From the NCBI RefSeq assembly GCF_018143015.1, contig NC_054746.1, forward strand, positions 14,375,532 through 14,439,531: 64,000 bases of DNA, read 5' to 3'. A program made the position numbers and the translations under genes. The DNA is from Lytechinus variegatus. Taxonomy: Eukaryota; Echinodermata; Echinoidea; Temnopleuroida; Toxopneustidae. The notes below the pieces were generated by a model. It saw nothing but the letters and a program-made list of their open reading frames with translations, was not told the origin of the DNA and ran no database searches. Position 1 is the stretch's first letter, and the number at the start of each line of letters is the position of its first letter. This document shows positions 22,533-35,100 of the stretch, piece by piece.

Positions 22533-24303
22533 CAGTGGCGGCACCAGGATTTTCAAAGTGGGGGGGCAAATGGGGGGCAAAAGAAAATATTGGGGGGGCA
22601 AGGGCAGTCAAAAATTTTTTTTGCATGTGTGGAAAAATCGAGCGCGAAGCGCGAGTTTTAGTGGCCCCAATAAACATTTTTTTGTTACACTTGATATAAA
22701 CAGAAATTTTTGTAAAATCAGGTAATGCTTAATGGAGCAAAGTTATTGATCAAAACTAGATCATGAACTGAACATTTACATATATGTAATCTTAAGGCGT
22801 AGACCTATTCTACTTTTACATTTTTGTATCACATCAGAAAAAATGCATGCAGCAAAACAAACAGCATTGTCAATGTATGCAAGGTAATAATGTAAAAAAA
22901 AGGGAAAAATGCTAACCAACTAATTGCAAAACATAACTTGTCTACATATTTTCCAAGCACATGTAAAGTTACTGACATCTGTAGGCTTATACTTACATTC
23001 CTACTTGAGCGTTATCCTGGTCGTTGGGTATCTCATGATGAACCTGTCAACCACCTCTTCCAGGTCGATAGCAAGAGCTCTTTCTCGGTGGACACTTATT
23101 ACCGCGAGGCTTTTGAGCCTGCTGTTAGTCATGTTGGCTCTGAGATGATTTTTGATGAGCTTGAGTTAACTGAAGGTTCTTTCACAAGAAGCTGTACTTA
23201 CTGGGATGATTGCAGCTATTTTCACTAACTTGTACAGTTCTTCAAAGGACATAGTAAGTGGCTTCAGGTGTTCCGCGACATCAATCAAAGTTTCTAGTTT
23301 GGTGTCAGACCTTTCAATCATTCTCTTGACAAGTCTCATTTCAGTTTTGATGTCCTCAAGATTGAGTTTATAGTGCACTGCAAGAGGCTTGACAGTTTCG
23401 AAGTCCAGAAACTTATGAGACTTAGGATCCAGAGCTGCAAGTGAACGAAAGATCTGCAGATTTTCGTTGCTAAATCTTCTACTTAATTCACCTAAAAACA
23501 CATCCACTGTAGGATTAAGTATTGCTATTTTCATGCTAGCTGCATCAGACACTTTGTCACGCTTTCCGAGCTTAGACAGAACTACAAAGTCATCCATTGT
23601 TGATGGTGCACTGGTTTGTCTGCGTTTATTGCTACATTTAAGTCCATTTTCCTTTGCTAGTGTAAGTGATTCACTGAAGTAGCTATCAGCTTAAGAGGGA
23701 GGGGACAGAACACCCATCGCAGATTGCACATCTTTACATAGCCTATTTACTTTTTCACTAAAAACCATGACGGTGACAAATTATGAACGAAGAGTTCAAG
23801 CATTCTTATTTGTTAATGAAGCAAATCGATGAGTTTAATCCAAATTTTACATGAGTAGATGCATATTTATTTCAAGGAAGGGGGCAGACTTTGAGTATTT
23901 GTCCTCCACGCCCCCCCCCCCCAAAGAATAAACATTGCTGACGACAGAATACACGCCATGTACTGTAGTTTAACACTTACATTAGCTTGTGTATCACACA
24001 TTGAAATGTCTGCCTTAATGCAAGATATAACAAGCGATATAAACTTATTACAAACTAATAGTGTGCGAGGAAGCCAACAGCGACTAAGTGAGAAAATTTT
24101 CAAGTTTTGAAGAGCAGAAAATGGTATTTTAGAGCACTTCACAGCTGAGCTTGAATATGTAGTACGACAGCATCTACTTATTTACAAATTACTGTATAAT
24201 TTTCTTTTAAGTCCTCAAAATTTCTGGGGGGGCAACTGGGGGGGCAAAGCTTCTGAGTGGGGGGGCAAATGCCCCCCCATGCCCCCCCTTGGTGCCGCCA
24301 CTG
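22533..24303 (-). mobile_element. Dead, internally deleted hAT transposon
   Basis: Terminal inverted repeats CAGTGGCGGCACCA and TGGTGCCGCCACTG, flanked by CCCACACC (22525-22532) and CCCACTCC (24304-24311), an 8-bp duplication with one mismatch. Subterminal runs of GGGGGGGCAAA on both sides. On the minus strand it retains only the C-terminal part of a transposase. 1771 bp is too short for a full hAT. A GAGCGCGAAGCGCGAG motif lies at about 22639. Confidence 0.92.
23001..23691 (-). pseudogene. hAT transposase C-terminal fragment
   Basis: Reads from 23691 toward 23001. It includes the hAT dimerisation-domain signature IPVSTASCERTFS (near 23169-23210), interrupted by one TAA at 23166-23168. The same frame then continues through NSRLKSLAVI and DLEEVVDRFI-type residues to a natural TAG at 23001. 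The frame is otherwise intact, so decay is recent or mild here. A stop at about 23692 and the missing N-terminal DNA-binding and catalytic parts show it is non-functional. Resembles the hAT subgroup related to P52rIPK/ZMYM-type host proteins. Confidence 0.88.
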
Positions 24304-24932
24304 CCCACTCCCTCCCCCTCTGTAAGCCCTGGGGTGAATCGCCAGCAGTATTGAAACTTTCTACACATTCTGAATCTAGATAAACATTCATCATTATGAT
24401 GCTATTTTAGTTTATTTATTTGTTCATTTATTTCCAGTCATATGTTATACATATGATGTAGTACTTTGTATTGTGATATCTCCAGGTAATGACTATAATT
24501 AACAGAGATGGTTGTACACCACAAGAGTCTGATGTACTATAATATTAATGAATGGAAATATATAAAGTGAGCCAATATTTTTATCATTTATTATTTGACA
24601 ATCCATATTGATGCTATCATAACATTTGTCATAAAATGATAAAAGATAACTCAGTTATTCATTTTTTCTGTGTAAGATTTTGCCAATAAAATATTTGAAA
24701 ATGGAACCCTTATTGTGCAACTGTCCTTGATTCACCTAGAAGCTTCACAGAAATATTAGTGTGATTTTGTATTTTATAGCCAGGGGCTGATCCTTCATTT
24801 CATAATGGAGGGAGGGGCACAGAAATGTGTTCTTTATTTGGGTCAAAATTGTTGACAAGCAAAAATAAAAGGGAGAAAATGTGCCCACTCATGCTTTGTT
24901 TGTATGTATACTATTCCTTTTTTCATATCTCC

Positions 24933-25183
24933 AGGGGCGGTACCATGGGGATTGGAATGCCCTCCCCCTCCCTCCCTCTCCATGTTTAAAGTACTGCTAA
25001 AAGAGGGAGAAAAGGAAAAAAGAATAGTGAAGATTATATAAAGGACAATTAAAATCTAGGTTTCTTGACCATGTAACTCCAAAGTACCCCTTTATTTCAA
25101 TTGAAATAAATATTAATGTGATCTTTAGGATTGAGGCACCCCCCCCCCCTTCCCCATCACAATAACCTGGCACCATCCCTGCA
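24933..25183. mobile_element. ~250-bp MITE, CAGGGGCGG ends
   Basis: The left end CAGGGGCGGTACCATGGGG and the right end reading CTGGCACCATCCCTG are inverted. The body is C/T-rich. Flanks share only CATA, so the target duplication is weak. Confidence 0.5.
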
Positions 25184-25781
25184 TACTTAACATCACACAT
25201 TTTACATCTATGATCTAACTAAATTTAGTTGTGTTAACTTCTTATGAAATATTTTCATTGTATTTATTGTCTTGGTATATCTATTTCATTTATCAACATC
25301 TGTATGAGTAATTTGCTCAAACGAAATGTACCCAGTTGTGAAATGTGAAATAAAGCAGTGGCATTGATAGGTCTTCATACTTGAGGGGAGGGGGGGGGGG
25401 GTGGTTCTGTATTGGCCATCTCCATGATGTGTACTTTATGCATGTGTTAGTGCATATATGGGTGTGTGTGTGTGGGGGGGGGGAATGGATGATTGTACAC
25501 ATCACCCCCCACCTGGAAATTTGGGAATGCATCCTCCAATCTAGCTCCATTGATCCCCACCCCCCCTGCTATCTACACCTCTGAATATACCAGACTGAAA
25601 ATGACACCAACTATTCATTTTGCAAGCTGGTAGACGTGCCTATAATTTTTTTCAAAATGGGTTCACAAGCTCTAAATTTCTTTCTTGTCTCAGTGGCACC
25701 ACAGTTTACAGTTATATGAAGTAGTTGATGTTATAACAGTACAATAAAAGTAAAAATACTGTCATTTTATTGTGGAAGTAT

Positions 25782-26268
25782 GGAGCCTTTGAAGTGCCAT
25801 GGACTTGACGACTTGGCAAGATACTTGATCTTGCCATGTCGACATAACCTTATTATGTCGACATGGCGAGATACGTTATCTCACCAAGTCGACTTATAAA
25901 AACTTATATGTCAACATGGCGAGATACGTTATCTTGCCAAGTCGACTTGTAAAACGTTATATGTTAACATAGCGAGATGTTTTATCTTGCCAAGTCGACT
26001 TATAAAACATTATATGTCGACATGGCAAGATACGAAGTGTCCAAGGCCTGGCGAGAGTCTAAATTTCTCGTCAAGTTGACATATAACTTTTTATAAGTCA
26101 ACTTGGCAAGATAGAATATCTCCCCATGTTGACATATAACTTTTTATAAGTCAACCTGGCAAGATAACGTATATCTCGCCATGTCGACATATAACTTTTT
26201 ATAAGTCGACAAGGCGAGATACTTATAATCTTGCCAAGTCGTCAAGTCGATGGTAGTTTAAATGCTCC
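25782..26268. repeat. 487-bp foldback of GTCGAC-containing 53-bp units
   Basis: Outer ends GGAGCCTTTGAAGTGCCAT and (inverted) GGAGCATTTAAACTACCAT; GTAT abuts both ends. Inside each arm are about four units of 53-55 bp, each with GTCGACATGGCGAGATA and a partner TATCTTGCCAAGTCGAC. Every unit is thus a palindrome within the larger palindrome. The orientation flips near 26040-26070. Confidence 0.9.
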
Positions 26269-26814
26269 GTATGGGAGGCTGGCAGTTTACATTGAATTTC
26301 AAATAAAATTACATAAAAATATAAGAATATTATGACAAAAATAATTTTGCCATGATCTATGGCTCCTTGCACCAATCAAAATTATTAGTCATTTTGTCCA
26401 TTTTGTGAAGCTTAATTTATCATGATCAATGAACAAGGTGCAATATTATACAGAGATCTCCCAAAGGCAGGTGAACACAATATACTTGAAATATCATGGA
26501 TTCAAAATACTTTTTTTCATAAGAGGAATAAGGCTACTCTGTGTAAGCCAAATTAAAATAAAGTGAAATGAATGGCGTATAGGAAAATTTATTTAAAAAA
26601 ATTAAAATATACAATCGAAGTTCATAATCATATGCGTTTTTCATGGGGAAAAAATAATAATTTTCAGACCACTAGCCCTATTACTGGGCTATAACTTTAG
26701 TCTTTTCATTCGATAGATTTTTGTTGATGTTTTTTTTTTAATTAAGGTAGTTACTGGAAAAAAATTATCTAGCTAATAATCCGAAAATGAGAAACTTCAT
26801 TGTTTGACGACACC

Positions 26815-27300
26815 ATATGGGCGGTGATTTCATCAAATTATTCTTCTATCTTCTTGCTGTGTCGGCATTTTTGGTCGCTGTGTTTACCTCATGTTCTTGG
26901 TAAGAATCGTTTATTTGTTCACATTTCGTAGATAATAATGAACTTGATTTACTAGATACGTATCTTCCAATGCTTTGTTACTAATAAAAGGTGTCTATAT
27001 ATTCAAATTTTCCTCATAATTCGATTGTATTTTCTCTCCCGACTGGGTCTGGGACTGGGTCTGGGAGCTGCACTCGCGCTACGGCAGTCGTCCTCGCGAA
27101 ACCGACCTCCTCGGCCTCTCTAACGTTACCCGGTACTGGTACTACCGTACCGTAGTTCTACTTCTACTCCGCTCATATTATTCCTCGATCGTTAGCGCGT
27201 TTAGCGCTTGGCGTTATCCTGGACTTGGTGAAGATTCTGATCTTACCTTACCTTTATCATCTTGCTGATCTTATTGTTAGCCCGAGCCAGCCCTGGCGAG
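26815..27300 (+). promoter_or_regulatory. Candidate ZNF410 promoter and non-coding exon
   Basis: The segment contains CACCATATGGGCGGTGATTT (near 26810-26830), a possible non-coding exon ending TTCTTG before a strong GTAAGA donor at 26900, and a CpG-rich stretch at 27060-27225. It lies 2 kb upstream of the first coding exon of the zinc-finger gene. RNA evidence would be needed; the repeat at 27333 lies immediately after. Confidence 0.35.
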
Positions 27301-27332
27301 GCTGGCGTAGAACTTGCCTTGCGCAATTACGC

Positions 27333-28267
27333 TAGACAGCTGGCAGCCGTCTGTTTCAAGGATTTTTTTTTTAAAACATGATTTTTTATTTTTTAAATTT
27401 CTCCTCGTACACAGACCGCTCGCTATCGTGCAGCCACCATTAGGTGACTTACACAATGCCAAATCCCCCTGTCGGGGCTCTTCAATTTTTGTCTTCAAAT
27501 ATGAAATTGAATTATTGAATCACATTTTTGAAAATTAATGCGACCGAAATGCAAATTAATATTCCCTCTTGGCATTAATTGCCAAAATCAAGTTAAAAGG
27601 AACAAAAACAGTGACTTACCGTACCTCGGCTGTCGCGTAACCTCACTTCCCCGTTTTATCCGATCTTAAGTATGGTCAGTTCCCCTATGTCTGCGCGGTC
27701 TCCCAAGTCTGCGCACCCGCGTATCTGCGCGATTCTAGTAAAAGAAGATACGCAATGAGCATGAACCTTTCACATGCAATACATAGACAGGTATTCATAA
27801 AAATATCCGACTCAAAATGGTGGAAAAATAATGAATTCAGGGCATTTCATGTGATGGCCTCAAAAATGCAGTCTTTGTCATCAAAATCCCCGAATCATGT
27901 GCAAAGTGAATGAGTGCGCAGACATGGGGTACCATTGTTTTTTTCAATCTGAAAATGACTTCCCTAGGTTTTTTCAAGAAAATCCTATATTTTCTTTCAT
28001 TTTTTGATGAGAAATTTGGTACACTTACTCTTAATAATGTAAGGAACATTATCAACTGAAAGATTTTGTGAAATAAGAAGAAATTCATGTTAACTCTGAG
28101 CTCAAATTGTTAGGTGCGCAGACTTGGGGCCCACCATCATACATAAACATATGGCCATTGATTCCCCTGTACAGATCGGGCTAGAAGTTCGGTTTCTGTA
28201 TTTGGTGAGTGAAGCCAACGGAGTTAAGCTGAACAACCAACATAACAGAGTCCGAAGCTTTTGGTCT
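27333..28267 (+). repeat. Second copy of the 461-bp repeat, split by a MITE
   Basis: Matches 13715-14169 from AGACAGCTGGCAGCC to the end TTTTGGTCT. It is interrupted at a TA by the MITE at 27673-28139; homology resumes at 28142 with CATAAACATATGGCC. Confidence 0.85.
27673..28139. mobile_element. 467-bp MITE with TA target duplication, copy 1
   Basis: TA at 27671-27672 and 28140-28141 flank the element. Ends carry (C/A)AAGTCTGCGCA-type inverted repeats. The uninterrupted paralogue at 14028 reads a single TA, giving an empty-site proof of TA duplication, as in Tc1/mariner transposition. An inverted copy is at 43114-43584. Confidence 0.9.
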
Positions 28268-29010
28268 AAATTGCGCTGGCTCCTCGCTGTGTGTGTGCTG
28301 CCCAAGACCAAGCAGGCTCCTGGTCCTAGCCAGGAGGCTTTTTAAGTTCTAGAGAGTAAAAATCATTTACTAACGTAAGGTTTCTCATTCTCAACGAAGC
28401 CAGGTCTTCCTTTCTATTCATTTGTGTGTACCACCGAAAAACCTGAAACTTTCTACTTTCTTTCTAAAAGATCTAGCCCTAAATCATGTACATAGGATAC
28501 AACTTCATTCCTAACATTTCTACACTATGAATTTTATGTTTATACAAGAATTCATCAAAAAATGAGAAAAGGGTCTTGAAAAGACGGAAGAGACTTGCCT
28601 GATGTTTAAGCCGACATCTTGTTATCTATTGTTCTTCACCTACAATACGGACGCTTGTGTCGCGTAACGTTGGGGAAGAACAATACTGGTCAATAGGACA
28701 TATATCATTGTACATTTCTGCTACCCACAAAATACACATTGGTCATGAATGAAATTCTCGTACGTGTACATTCAATACATGTTCACTGTTGCTTCCATAA
28801 ACATTTGGCAGCAATTATCTAATGTCTTCATTTTCAAAAAATAATTTTTCTCAAGTTTAACAATCATTTTCATCAAATAAATTAGTTTACATTATTCATG
28901 CTGAGTAAGACATCACAATTGAAGACTGAAATATAATGGATATATTACCAACCTTATGATAAAGAAATATCCGAACAATAATTTATTTCTTTGTAGGTTT
29001 GCATTGAAAG

Positions 29011-29052
29011 ATGGCCAGCTTGGATGAACTGATCTCAAGATGTCGGGAGTGA
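29011..29052 (+). promoter_or_regulatory. Short upstream ORF in the ZNF410 5' leader
   Basis: ATG to TGA, 13 codons, in the same exon as and 34 nt before the main start codon, in a different frame. Could lower translation of the main frame if the exon is 5' complete. Confidence 0.4.
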
Positions 29053-29086
29053 TTTCATCTGTGTAGTTGTGGTGATTGCATCTGAA

Positions 29087-29143
29087 ATGGCTGCTTCAGG
29101 CAGCAGTCTTTCACAGTTTCCCAGTGTCCACCATCATCTGAAG
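29087..29143 (+). CDS. ZNF410: ZNF410 exon with start codon
   Basis: The exon spans about 28997-29143 (acceptor TTTGTAG, donor GTACTT). ATG at 29087 follows an in-frame TGA at 29030 with no other in-frame ATG between. Encodes MAASGSSLSQFPSVHHHLK, phase 0 into the next exon. This N-terminus is not conserved with vertebrates, so the start is likely rather than certain. Confidence 0.65.
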
Positions 29144-32100
29144 GTACTTTACTAGCCATTTTGTTGTGTGTGTGCATCTTAAGTATCAAGAAAGGGTTTT
29201 GCTGCATGTAACATTTACATGTATTGGTGTATAGTGAGTGATTGTATTACCGACCGGCCTTGTATTACCGACCGGCCTTGTATTACCGAACGCGCGCATC
29301 ATATGCGTCAGAAAATAATCAATACGCTCAAACCTTTGCAACTTCCTTCCAAAAGGAACTTAAATAGAAAAATGATGAAAAATTATCAAAAACACAATTT
29401 CGAAGTCTTTATATCCTCAAGACAATAAAATGTGGTCAAAATAGCTCATCAGTGAATTTGTTGTTTTCCCAACTTTTCCCATAGAAAACACACGTTCGTT
29501 AATACGATACCTTTTCAAGTGACCAAAATATTTCACTTGCGAAGAGGGGTCCGATTGGAAGCTAATGTCGTAAAAATGAAAAACAATTTCGGCAAAATTT
29601 CTGCATGTTTATATTTTGTAGGTATTTGTGTATTTATGGTGAATGTTTGGTGAATTTTATTGTAATAATGTGTTTGATATGATCAAATTCATGAAAAGTG
29701 TTTGGTAATACGATCCACTACCATATTTATTTAAATCTGGTAATGGTTGACGTATGTACATGTAGTTTTAAGAAGATTTTTGTTTGGTGCAGTTTATATG
29801 TAGCTGCATGTTGATGCTGCCTTTCAGTTTAGTTCTCAGGCAATTGCTATGTTTTTCTTGTATTAATTAAAACCTGCTTTTCATATCATAGGCCTGCAGG
29901 AAATTTATTGCTTGATTAAATTTATGAATGCACGTATTCTATTATTATTCTGTTGAAAACTCAAGCAGAATTTTCTTGTATTTTACATCATATTAGTCTT
30001 CATTATTATTTAGTAGCATGCACAAGTATCTATGAGCTATTTTTCTGAAGAAACTGCATAAACTGAATACATGTAAATAATGAGATCAATACATATTGAG
30101 CACAAACCTGTTTTCACTTTTACGTTTTTTTCCAAATGACATACTATCGGTTTTGGAGTCCATTACACCTGTGTGACTGCAGCATGATTTAGTATCTTTT
30201 GTATTTTTTATTCAATTTGGAAGGTGGAACACCATGAGAGGGACCGAGATTCGCCATCAAGTGTCATGACAAACAGCTTCATGCACAGTACCAACTGCAT
30301 GGCGGACACCCCTTCCTCTGCTTTGGTAGAACCGGACCCCCACTCCCTCCTCAGTTCCTCTCTGACGGTTCCTCAGTCAAGCCTAACGGTCAGTGACCAC
30401 GAGTCAACCATTGACTCCCTGAATGACGATGGAAGCGACCTGCACGGGGATGACTTCTCCAGCCAGCTTGGAGGATGTGGAGACGAGTCGGACACCTTGG
30501 ACGCCCTGTCCAGTCTGGCCCTCCAACAATCAAGTCTCTTCCTGGTGAACCTTCCGACCAGGGCGCAGGCACCTCTTGGATCGTTGGGCGGGGCCACCAC
30601 ATCATTCATGCCCCTCCTGGTGATAGGAGGGGGAATGCAGAAGGGCGGAGAAGGGGCACAGTTTCTGAGGTTGCGGGATATCGCCCATGCTAACTTGATC
30701 TGTGCAACCCAAGAGAGTATTGCCAGGACCTACAATGCACCAACTCCAAAGCAAGTTGGTAAGTACATCTTGATATTGAAGCAAGGAATGTAAAGCTTAG
30801 CAATTAATGATAGGGCTGATTTCTCTGATTGGTTGCTTTGATTAATATGTATGATCAATCTTAAAATACAGCCTCTTCATCGCTAAGCTTTGTGTTGCAA
30901 GGTCCTTTTTTAAGCACTCGTATGAAAGTTTATTTGCTGTCATTTTAAATCATACCTACATGTACTTCTCACTCACTTGAAAATATAGATTATCTTGCTT
31001 TCAAATCAAATAATGTATAGAAATAATCAAAACATAATTTATTCTTCATTTATTGATTCTTTAGCCAATACCTTTGCTGATGTGATGATGTTCTTTAGTT
31101 CCTGTTAAATCAAAGCAGTGACAAACCTTACTTTGATACTGATAGCAATAATGTAAACTGCAGTAACTACACACGCTTTTGAATTAATTATCAGATATGA
31201 TAGCCGGAGATTTTTTCTTGTCTTCAAAACAAAATCTTCTAGAAAAACGAGAGCACAAATGTGAGCAATGTGGCAGGATCTTCAAGTCATCCAGTCACTT
31301 CCGTTACCACATGGAAACCCACAAGGGCAACAAGTTACTCAAGTGCCCTGTCAATGGCTGCAATAGAAGCTTTTCCTGGCCTGCTAACCTCAAATACCAT
31401 GTTAGGACACATGCGTAAGTTGCTTTTTCATTTTCTCCAAAGCCCACATTCTAATTTCACCTCTGCCAAAAAATTGGAAGGGGTATTTAAGATACATCAT
31501 GTGGTCTGACTGACAGTGGGTAGTCAATCCATTGCAAATCTTGGAAAATAAATGAATTAATTTGTCATGCAATGTTCATGAAAGTTTGCCTTTCACATGT
31601 TGGTCTTTGGGAGAAGGTGGAGACACATTTTTGGATGTGTCAGAAACTATTTTCCATGGTAATGCCATATTATTGCCACGGTGATGCCATATTATTGCCA
31701 CAAATCAGGGGGAACTTTGATTAATACTGCCTTGATGCCATGGAGATCACCTCATCCTTTTGAGTCAAATCAGCAAAAACTTGCACGTTTTAGCCCAGCT
31801 AAAGCTTTTGTAAAGGGTCAATAATATGATTTTTAGACAATTGTCATCTATTCCATCCAGTCTTACTATCTTTTTTGAACCACCTTTGTGAAAATTTGCA
31901 ATTCAAGTAGCCATTAAAGCTCTCAATTTCTTTAAATTGAGATTCTAAAGAAAAATTTTAATGAAAATTTTTAGAAAGTCTTGAATTTAAAATCTCTTGT
32001 ATCATTTTCTAATGTTTTTTCCCTCTCTTTAGCAATGACCGTCCCTACCCATGTCCCAGCAAGGGTTGTGGAAAGACATTCTTCACAGTCCAGGCTCTAA

Positions 32101-35100
32101 ATGTCCACAGCAGAATTCACTCTGGTACCAAACCTTTCAAATGCACCCATGATGGCTGTGATAAGAGCTTCACCACGCAGGGAAACCTCAAGAATCATTT
32201 CAGGACTCATACTGGTAAACAAAGGCATAATTATTGATGGTGGTGATGATGATGATGATGATGGTGATAATGATGACGACGATGATGATGATGATGATTG
32301 AAGAGGATGGTAATGAGGAGGAGGATGAAATGATTATGATGGCGATGGTGGTAAAGATGATGATAATGGTGATGTGAAGATGGCATTCTTTAGAAAGGAT
32401 TCACTTGACTGCCAAATCGAGCAATCTGTTTCCAATTGCCAATTTTTTTTTGACTACCTAGAAGTTTATGTCGAACAAAAACTCATGATATCTGTGATTA
32501 TAATTATCATGAAATGATGGCCTAGATTAATTTTGAAAATGTAATTTCTGTGTTCCAGGTGAGCGTCCATTCAATTGTGACTTTGATGGATGTACTCAGA
32601 AGTTTGCAGAGATGTCTAGTTTAAAGAAGCATAAACTTACACATACAGGTAAGTGTCAGAAAAGGGTACGAGAAATGAGTTTAAAGATGCACTTAAAAAC
32701 TGATTTTGGAATAAAAGGTTGTAGCATTTTATGCGAGTGTTCAATCATGGAACATCTTACTGTGCAAAGTTCTAGCTATAATTCATTGTAACTTTTTGTA
32801 CTTGGGTTGCCTATAAATGATCATAGTTACAACTTAACCTTAAAGATATTTGTCATTGATTTTACAAGAACAAAATACAGGTAGCAAATAGGTATGAGTG
32901 CAATGGTGCAAGATTTCACTTTAAAAGGTGAGAGAAAGATGCTCTATTCAATGATTTGAACAGTTAGAAAAATCTCACAAACACAAAAAAAATTGATCAA
33001 AATTGAACAATGAAAAATATGGCATTTTAAAGTTTCGCATTATTCCGGTGAAAGAGTTCTAGGCATGTCTTCATGAATATTCAATGAGCAAACTGATGAT
33101 GTCATATCCCACTTGTTCTTTAGTATTTTATTATATGAAATTAGGTTTATTCAATTTTTTTTTCTTTAAGAACAAAAAAGTTAAAATGACAACTGATCTA
33201 TTGCATTACATATTCATTGCTGCAACTTATTTCATTACAAGGGAGACATATCATTCATCCATGTATGAAAAATTTAAACAATTATGATTTCATGAAATAA
33301 CATTAAGAAAAAGGAAAGTGGGGATGTGACATCATCATTCAATCTAATGAATATTCATGATGACCTGCATATAATTTTTTTCACAATATATTGGTAAAAT
33401 TTAAAATTCAATAACTTTGCTATTTGTCAGCAGAGTTTAACAAAAATTTCAGCCCGGATTACCCTTTTAAGAAATTAGTCTGCCATCACAGTCCTCTTTG
33501 TTTTACTGACTATGCAGAAAGTTAGGATTTCCATATTGTAATGTGATTTGTGCAAAAGTGGCAGCTATATATAGTGTGCTTTTCTTGCTGCCGTTATTTT
33601 TAACTATCATTGTACTTTATATCTTGTACTCTTCAGTTGATGGCAATGGATGAATAAATGAAATATGAAATATTGATAGAATAGAGACCAACTAATATCT
33701 GTTTATCTGTTTGTAGCTACTTTTTCCCTAATTAATAATATAAGTGCCTTGTAAGTACTGCTCTGGAACACCTCAAAGAGGCTATAGATGTGCAGGCCAT
33801 TCATGCAATCGCTGCCACTATATACTTATTTTAATTAGCATGTTTTTTGCTCAGCTTTTTCTTAAATGCAGCTAGATTGGGTGCATTTTTAGTAGTGTAA
33901 TTAGTATTGTGTAATAAATAAAGTAATTATCAAGCCATTACTTATTATTCCTATATAAATCTATTTTAAAATTTGTATTTGACCTGCTACATTTTGATTT
34001 CTACTAATGCAGGTGAAAAACCGTACAAGTGTGAGATTTGTGGACGCCTCTTCTCCCAGAGCGCCAGTCGGAATACTCATAAACGACGCCACCACAGCTC
34101 ATTGACGGACAGCAAAATCTCACCTGTCTTGGATGGTGATAGTGATGTAGCCAATGAGAAGCTGGTATCTAAGGGGCGTGGCAGTAGCCACACCAATAAG
34201 AAGTCTCGCTTTACGATAGGTATGCATGTTACAATTCAGAGGGTCACGTTGAAATACATTGCTGTTATTCGAAAATAATTACATATTTAAAATTCATGCT
34301 TACCTTTCTGTACAAATATGATTTTGTCCAAACTGATAGTTTGCAGTAAAACCTATTTCATTCTTTTTATCCATTAAGAGAAGTACCTTAAAACTGAATA
34401 AATGAGGTAGCTTGTGTTTATCGATGTTTTATTTTCACTAGTACTGTGATCAATTACAATACAAAATACTACAATTGGGAAACACTTCACTCAACCTATT
34501 TTTTTTTCATTTTTATTTATATATATATATATTTTTTTTTTTTTGGGGGGGTCAGATTAAAATAAAAACCTTGTATTTCTTTTTTTCCCCACTCTATAAA
34601 TATATGTATTGTTTCTCTGTGACTTACCTTCAATAGCAGATAAAAATGTAATACAATGAGCTACCCACTGTGCTAGTGTGAATTCACTAAATTAAGAACT
34701 TTCTTAATGATTATAAACCCGAGCCTAGCCTATAGATTAAAGTATGTTTGTTTGTCTGACGACATAAACCAATGTTATTGTTACATGCTTTACCTCCTGT
34801 ATCTTGATGGAATAAAGCCATATTTTTTAATTCTTTCAACATTTTTCAAAATGCTATAGACAATAGTTAGATTATGACTTTATAAATCTTATCTGTATTT
34901 ATTTTTTTCAATTCTAATAGAGTACATAATGGAGCCGTGGCAGATACATTGATTTGTTTACATTATGAAATATTGACTTTAGGTAGGAAAAACAGTGATT
35001 CTGTCTCCTAATTTTGTTTTGATTGGTCATCAATAAGATGGTACATGCATTTTAAATTATTTTATGAAGCAAACTTTTGAATTCCCGGCAAGAGGTGTTG

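Noticed and set aside
13650..27538. Two ORFs sharing DSWQPSVSR and KFLLVHR
   Set aside because: They lie in two copies of a dispersed repeat; the protein similarity follows from DNA identity and the frames are not conserved end to end.
32101..32301. Asp-rich open frame in ZNF410 intron 4
   Set aside because: It overlaps exon 4 in the wrong frame and ends in the GAT microsatellite.
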